Below, piece after piece: positions 14,596 through 15,892 of a stretch of DNA of 15,892 nucleotides. Location of the stretch: the NCBI GenBank assembly GCA_900768625.1, contig CAAGDO010000226.1:1-15892 (forward strand), read 5' to 3'. The notes beneath the pieces were generated by a model. That model made no database searches. It saw only the letters and a list, made by a program, of their open reading frames with translations, and was not told the DNA's origin. The position numbers and the translations under genes are program-made. The first letter of the stretch is position 1, and each line of letters begins with the position of its first letter. Origin of the DNA: Bacteroidaceae bacterium (GTDB lineage: Bacteria > Bacteroidota > Bacteroidia > Bacteroidales > Bacteroidaceae).

Positions 14596-15771
14596 ATGAA
14601 ATCATTGACCCACCAAGTCACCATCCTGCTTCTGTTTCTCACGACATACCCTCTTACGGCATTCAGCCAATGGCTAGAAAAACCACTAGCCTTTGTCCCT
14701 GCCGACAGCGTAAATATCTGGAGCTACACAGGAACCGACATGCGCCAATACGTTCTCATGCGCGACAGCACGGTGAAAACGCCCCTTTTCAGCATCACCG
14801 ATGAAATGATCAAGCGCCGCGAGGAAATCAAGCGACTCTGCGACCAACTCACTGCCCATCTCAACATCGTGGGAGGAGGTGACGACGAACGTACCGTTGC
14901 CCAAGGTTTGCCTGCCCGCATGAACATCGCTGCAAACGCCTACATGTTGCTCCTCACCGGCCAGGCCCGACATTCCGACCTCATGGAGCGCAGTCTGCTC
15001 AATGCCTCCGTGCAGACCTCAGGATGCAGCAGTCTGCCCTTTCGCCAACGTGACCGCCATGCCTCCTTCGAATCCCTGCTGGCCTTTTCCGGACTGATGT
15101 ACGCCCAAAACGACATCGACCTCTATGTCAACCTCTACACCAATTCCGTGGCCCGCATCCAGCTGGGCGACACCCGGTTCACTTTCGACCAAATCACCGA
15201 AATGCCCTCAGATGGAACCATCAAAATGCGCATCAGCCAACTGGCCCACCCGACCCGCATCCGTCTCCATCTGCGCATGCCCGACTGGGTGACCCGCCGC
15301 ATGCCTGCCTCATACCCCTTTGCCTACACGCAACCCGCCCCATCACTCCCCCGCATTTTTGTAAGCGGCCACGAACTGGAAGAGCCCCAGATGGATGCCA
15401 ACGGCTATGTCGTCATCGACCGCACCTGGCAATCGCTCGACGAAGTCTTCCTCACCTTTCCCTTCCAACCCCTCATCGTGCGCCGCGCAACGACTGACGG
15501 AACCCCACAACGCGGAGCCGTAGCGCTGCAGCTCGGGCCCTTGGTCTATGCCATCCCCAACCTGCCCGAAGGTTGCTATTTCTCCACCAATTCGATTCTC
15601 GGAACCGACGACCTGCTCACCTCAGGCGGTTTCCCCTATATCAAAGGACAAGTGTTCCGCCAAAGCGGAACCCCCGCAGATGCTCCTGCTCCAGCCGTCA
15701 ATTTCAAGGCTCTCCCCTTCTGTGAGCAAACAGACAGCGTAGGCACAGTCTGGTGTACCGAATGCAAATGA
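14596..15771 (+). CDS. Secreted, shortened GH127-like (DUF1680) protein, probably non-catalytic
   Basis: The 391-aa product begins with a signal peptide (about 1-25, TAFSQ). Residues about 115-185 resemble the end of the GH127 (alpha/alpha)6 barrel, including DLYVNLY (175-181). Residues about 185-320 resemble the following beta-sandwich, with RIRLHLRMPDW, GYVVIDRTW and GAVALQLGPLVYAI. Beta-L-arabinofuranosidases of this family are usually above 600 aa. The zinc/nucleophile motif that normally reads like C-x-C-C-P-P-N aligns with RDRHA (152-156), so the catalytic cysteines are missing. It may be a carbohydrate-binding or decayed enzyme. It sits 46 bp after umuC on the same strand. The last two bases of its TGA stop belong to MITE copy 4, so the C-terminus may have been created by the insertion. 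Confidence 0.65.
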   Translation: MKSLTHQVTILLLFLTTYPLTAFSQWLEKPLAFVPADSVNIWSYTGTDMRQYVLMRDSTVKTPLFSITDEMIKRREEIKRLCDQLTAHLNIVGGGDDERTVAQGLPARMNIAANAYMLLLTGQARHSDLMERSLLNASVQTSGCSSLPFRQRDRHASFESLLAFSGLMYAQNDIDLYVNLYTNSVARIQLGDTRFTFDQITEMPSDGTIKMRISQLAHPTRIRLHLRMPDWVTRRMPASYPFAYTQPAPSLPRIFVSGHELEEPQMDANGYVVIDRTWQSLDEVFLTFPFQPLIVRRATTDGTPQRGAVALQLGPLVYAIPNLPEGCYFSTNSILGTDDLLTSGGFPYIKGQVFRQSGTPADAPAPAVNFKALPFCEQTDSVGTVWCTECK

Positions 15772-15892
15772 AATCGTCTGAACTTTTCTGACGAAGATTT
15801 GATTTGGAGTTTTATCTCTTCAAAATTCAATCTTCACCTTTCTTTTTGACCTTTCGTCGGTCGTGTAGCTCGCTACACTCCCTTTTCAAGGC
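15770..15892 (+). mobile_element. MITE-like foldback element, copy 4 (cut by window end)
   Basis: The left terminal repeat (GAAATCGTCTGAACTTTT, two differences from copy 2) starts at 15770 inside the GH127-like stop codon. The left arm and central hairpin GTGTAG-CTCG-CTACAC are present. Relative to the other copies 11 bp are missing after CTTTCTTTTTG. The deletion lies between two TTTTTG runs and is probably a slippage event. The right end lies outside the window. Its orientation is opposite to copy 3. Confidence 0.85.

Overview
The window looks like a chromosomal segment of a Bacteroidales bacterium, most likely in or near Prevotella. The evidence is the purH-mreB-mreC gene order, TTTG/TAnnTTTG-type promoters of the Bacteroidetes primary sigma factor, weak Shine-Dalgarno signals, and Bacteroidetes-style lipoprotein, DUF349 and GH127-like genes. 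I assign the genus only loosely. No rRNA, tRNA, CRISPR array, transposase or phage gene was seen.

Layout. Positions 1-3158 (minus strand) hold the purH-mreB-mreC cluster. It begins with a one-domain PurH (IMP cyclohydrolase part only) and ends with the cell-shape genes mreB and mreC. Positions 3159-3972 carry no convincing gene but hold a purH promoter candidate, a possible folded RNA, a three-unit 22-bp tandem repeat and a strong terminator. Positions 3973-8235 (minus strand) form a three-gene operon: a membrane-anchored nitroreductase, an EamA/DMT transporter and a large MscS-type mechanosensitive channel. Positions 9000-12089 (plus strand) hold a CorA magnesium transporter and a 630-aa protein with five DUF349 repeats, which ends in a strong hairpin. 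Positions 12458-15771 (plus strand) hold a probable operon: a small lipoprotein whose stop overlaps the start of umuD, then umuC (an SOS-type Y-family polymerase pair), then a secreted, shortened GH127-like protein that lacks the catalytic cysteine motif.

The most unusual signal is an uncoded interspersed element present four times. Two complete copies (8252-8444 and 12208-12400) are each exactly 193 bp and differ at about ten positions. Two more are cut by the window ends (1-138 and 15770-15892). Each complete copy has imperfect terminal inverted repeats of about 20 bp (GAAGTCGTCTRAACTTTT), a long A/T-rich foldback and a central hairpin GTGTAG-NNNN-CTACAC. This is the structure of a MITE or foldback element. 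The copies sit at gene borders: one starts 17 bp upstream of the nitroreductase start codon, one lies between the DUF349 terminator and the umuDC operon, and one supplies the last two bases of the GH127-like stop codon. A TATTTTTG box matching the Bacteroidetes -7 consensus is conserved in the three copies where it is visible. In the two complete copies it points at the next downstream gene, so the family may act as a mobile promoter or leader. Two inverted copies exactly bracket the lipoprotein-umuD-umuC-GH127-like segment.
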